Shown here one piece after another: positions 6,580 through 6,771 of a DNA stretch of 6,771 nucleotides; within the stretch, counting starts at the first letter, position 1, and each line of letters begins with the position of its first letter. The DNA comes from Candidatus Omnitrophota bacterium (lineage in GTDB: Bacteria; Omnitrophota; Gorgyraeia; Zapsychrales; Fredricksoniimonadaceae). The stretch spans positions 1 to 6,771 of the forward strand of contig JACPXN010000041.1 of assembly GCA_016196515.1 (NCBI GenBank), written 5' to 3'. The notes under the pieces are model-generated. The model had not been told where the DNA came from and searched no databases. It worked only from the letters and a program-made list of their open reading frames with translations. The position numbers and the translations under genes were made by a program.

Positions 6580-6677
6580 TTAAGTACCCACCCACCGTAA
6601 CCCTGCCTGCCGGTAGGCAGGCTTAATTAATTCGGGTTACGGTGCCTGCCTGCCGGCAGGCAGGGGTATCTACATAA
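6580..6677 (-). repeat. 98-bp variant of the MITE-like palindromic element, copy C (hisI-trpE junction)
   Basis: Compared with copies A and B this copy has one substitution (A at 6668 in place of G) and a clean 20-bp insertion at 6645-6664, in the middle of the right arm between GGTTACGGTG and GGTATCTACATAA. Otherwise it matches over the 78 shared positions. Its right end supplies the ATG TAG that closes hisI, and its left end is only 5 nt from the trpE start codon. The transcript would carry two near-identical palindromes able to fold separately or pair with each other. Confidence 0.9.
6645..6664. repeat. Perfect 20-bp palindrome nested in copy C
   Basis: CCTGCCTGCCGGCAGGCAGG is perfectly self-complementary. 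It differs at one base from the internal unit that all three copies carry (6602-6621 in this copy). Its absence from the same place in copies A and B defines both edges of the insertion. Confidence 0.9.
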
Positions 6678-6771
6678 TTCCTTCTATTTTCCTATAAAAA
6701 CAACTGTGCTTGTTCGTGTGGCAGGCGGCCCCGACCTGTTGTACCTTCATGAGCAGCGTGTCGCCGTCGCA
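6670..6771 (-). CDS. hisI: Phosphoribosyl-AMP cyclohydrolase, C-terminal 33 residues
   Basis: HisI opens the purine ring of phosphoribosyl-AMP in the third step of histidine synthesis. Only the 3' end is in the window. It reads CDGDTLLMKVQQVGAACHTN and then KHSCFYRKIEGIM. This is the conserved zinc/magnesium site region of the family (pattern DCDGD-LL-KV-Q-G-ACHTG--SCFYR), including three cysteines at the expected positions; the usual Gly after CHT is Asn here. The protein ends soon after YRKI, so there is no fused HisE pyrophosphohydrolase domain at this end. The terminal Met and TAG stop are encoded by the end of repeat copy C, so the last residues may not be ancestral. It is co-directional with trpE, 95 nt upstream. 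Confidence 0.88.
   Translation of the reverse strand, partial: CDGDTLLMKVQQVGAACHTNKHSCFYRKIEGIM

Noticed and set aside
6575..6595. In-frame GTG (6595) as the start of TrpE
   Set aside because: It is the same repeat-derived GTG as at secDF. The ATG at 6574 gives a normal TrpE N-terminus, and the extra residues are repeat sequence.
6351..6626. Plus-strand frame of 91 aa ending in LPAGRQA
   Set aside because: It is antisense to trpE and its end is translated repeat sequence. Such LPAGRQA ends are artefacts of the CCTGCCTGCCGG palindrome.
6575..6669. Tryptophan attenuator with leader peptide upstream of trpE
   Set aside because: No small frame with tandem Trp codons is present in the hisI-trpE gap. 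The hairpins there belong to the dispersed repeat.
4310..6677. CRISPR array formed by the three repeats
   Set aside because: The copies are 0.7-1.5 kb apart with whole genes between them, and their internal structure is that of an inverted-repeat element. No cas gene is present.

Overview
All seven genes that can be recognised lie on the minus strand. In transcription order (right to left) they are hisI (3' end only), trpE, rpsP, yajC, a fused secDF, a shortened mfd, and the first 46 codons of a SurA/PpiC-type periplasmic chaperone. They form a tight, co-directional housekeeping cluster. The largest gap between genes is 95 nt, and the last two junctions overlap (secDF/mfd by 7 nt, mfd/surA-like by 26 nt), which suggests co-transcription. 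No plus-strand gene is convincing.

The organism looks like an uncultured bacterium with a Sec-dependent envelope compartment. A SurA-like chaperone with a signal peptide suggests a Gram-negative cell plan. The short palindrome CCTGCCTGCCGGCAGGCAGG, scattered between genes, is of a kind I associate with uncultured candidate phyla, possibly Omnitrophota in the PVC group. That placement is a low-confidence inference, because no rRNA or other phylogenetic marker was compared.

Right part (about 5057-6771): amino-acid biosynthesis, with HisI (histidine) and TrpE (first committed step of tryptophan). Middle (about 2088-4991): ribosomal protein S16, then YajC and SecDF, the accessory complex of the Sec translocon in its classical yajC-secD-secF order. 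Left (1-2094): a compact Mfd of 659 aa that keeps the RNA-polymerase-interacting domain and the translocase motor but lacks most of the UvrB-like N-terminal module and the C-terminal D7 domain. A SurA-like gene follows it.

The most distinctive feature is the set of palindromic repeats. A 78-bp MITE-like hairpin element occurs three times in the same orientation (4310-4387, 5010-5087, 6580-6677). Copies A and B are identical, and copy C carries one substitution and a precise 20-bp palindrome insertion. A different two-hairpin repeat fills the rpsP-yajC gap. Every non-overlapping gene junction therefore holds a palindromic repeat, and in all four the upstream gene's stop codon lies in or at the edge of that repeat. 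A further GC-rich palindrome sits in frame inside mfd and encodes a collagen-like GPIGP peptide between the two motor domains. Together these suggest a genome shaped by small palindromic elements that tolerate insertion at gene ends and inside coding sequence, comparable in kind to Rickettsia palindromic elements or enterobacterial REP/ERIC repeats.
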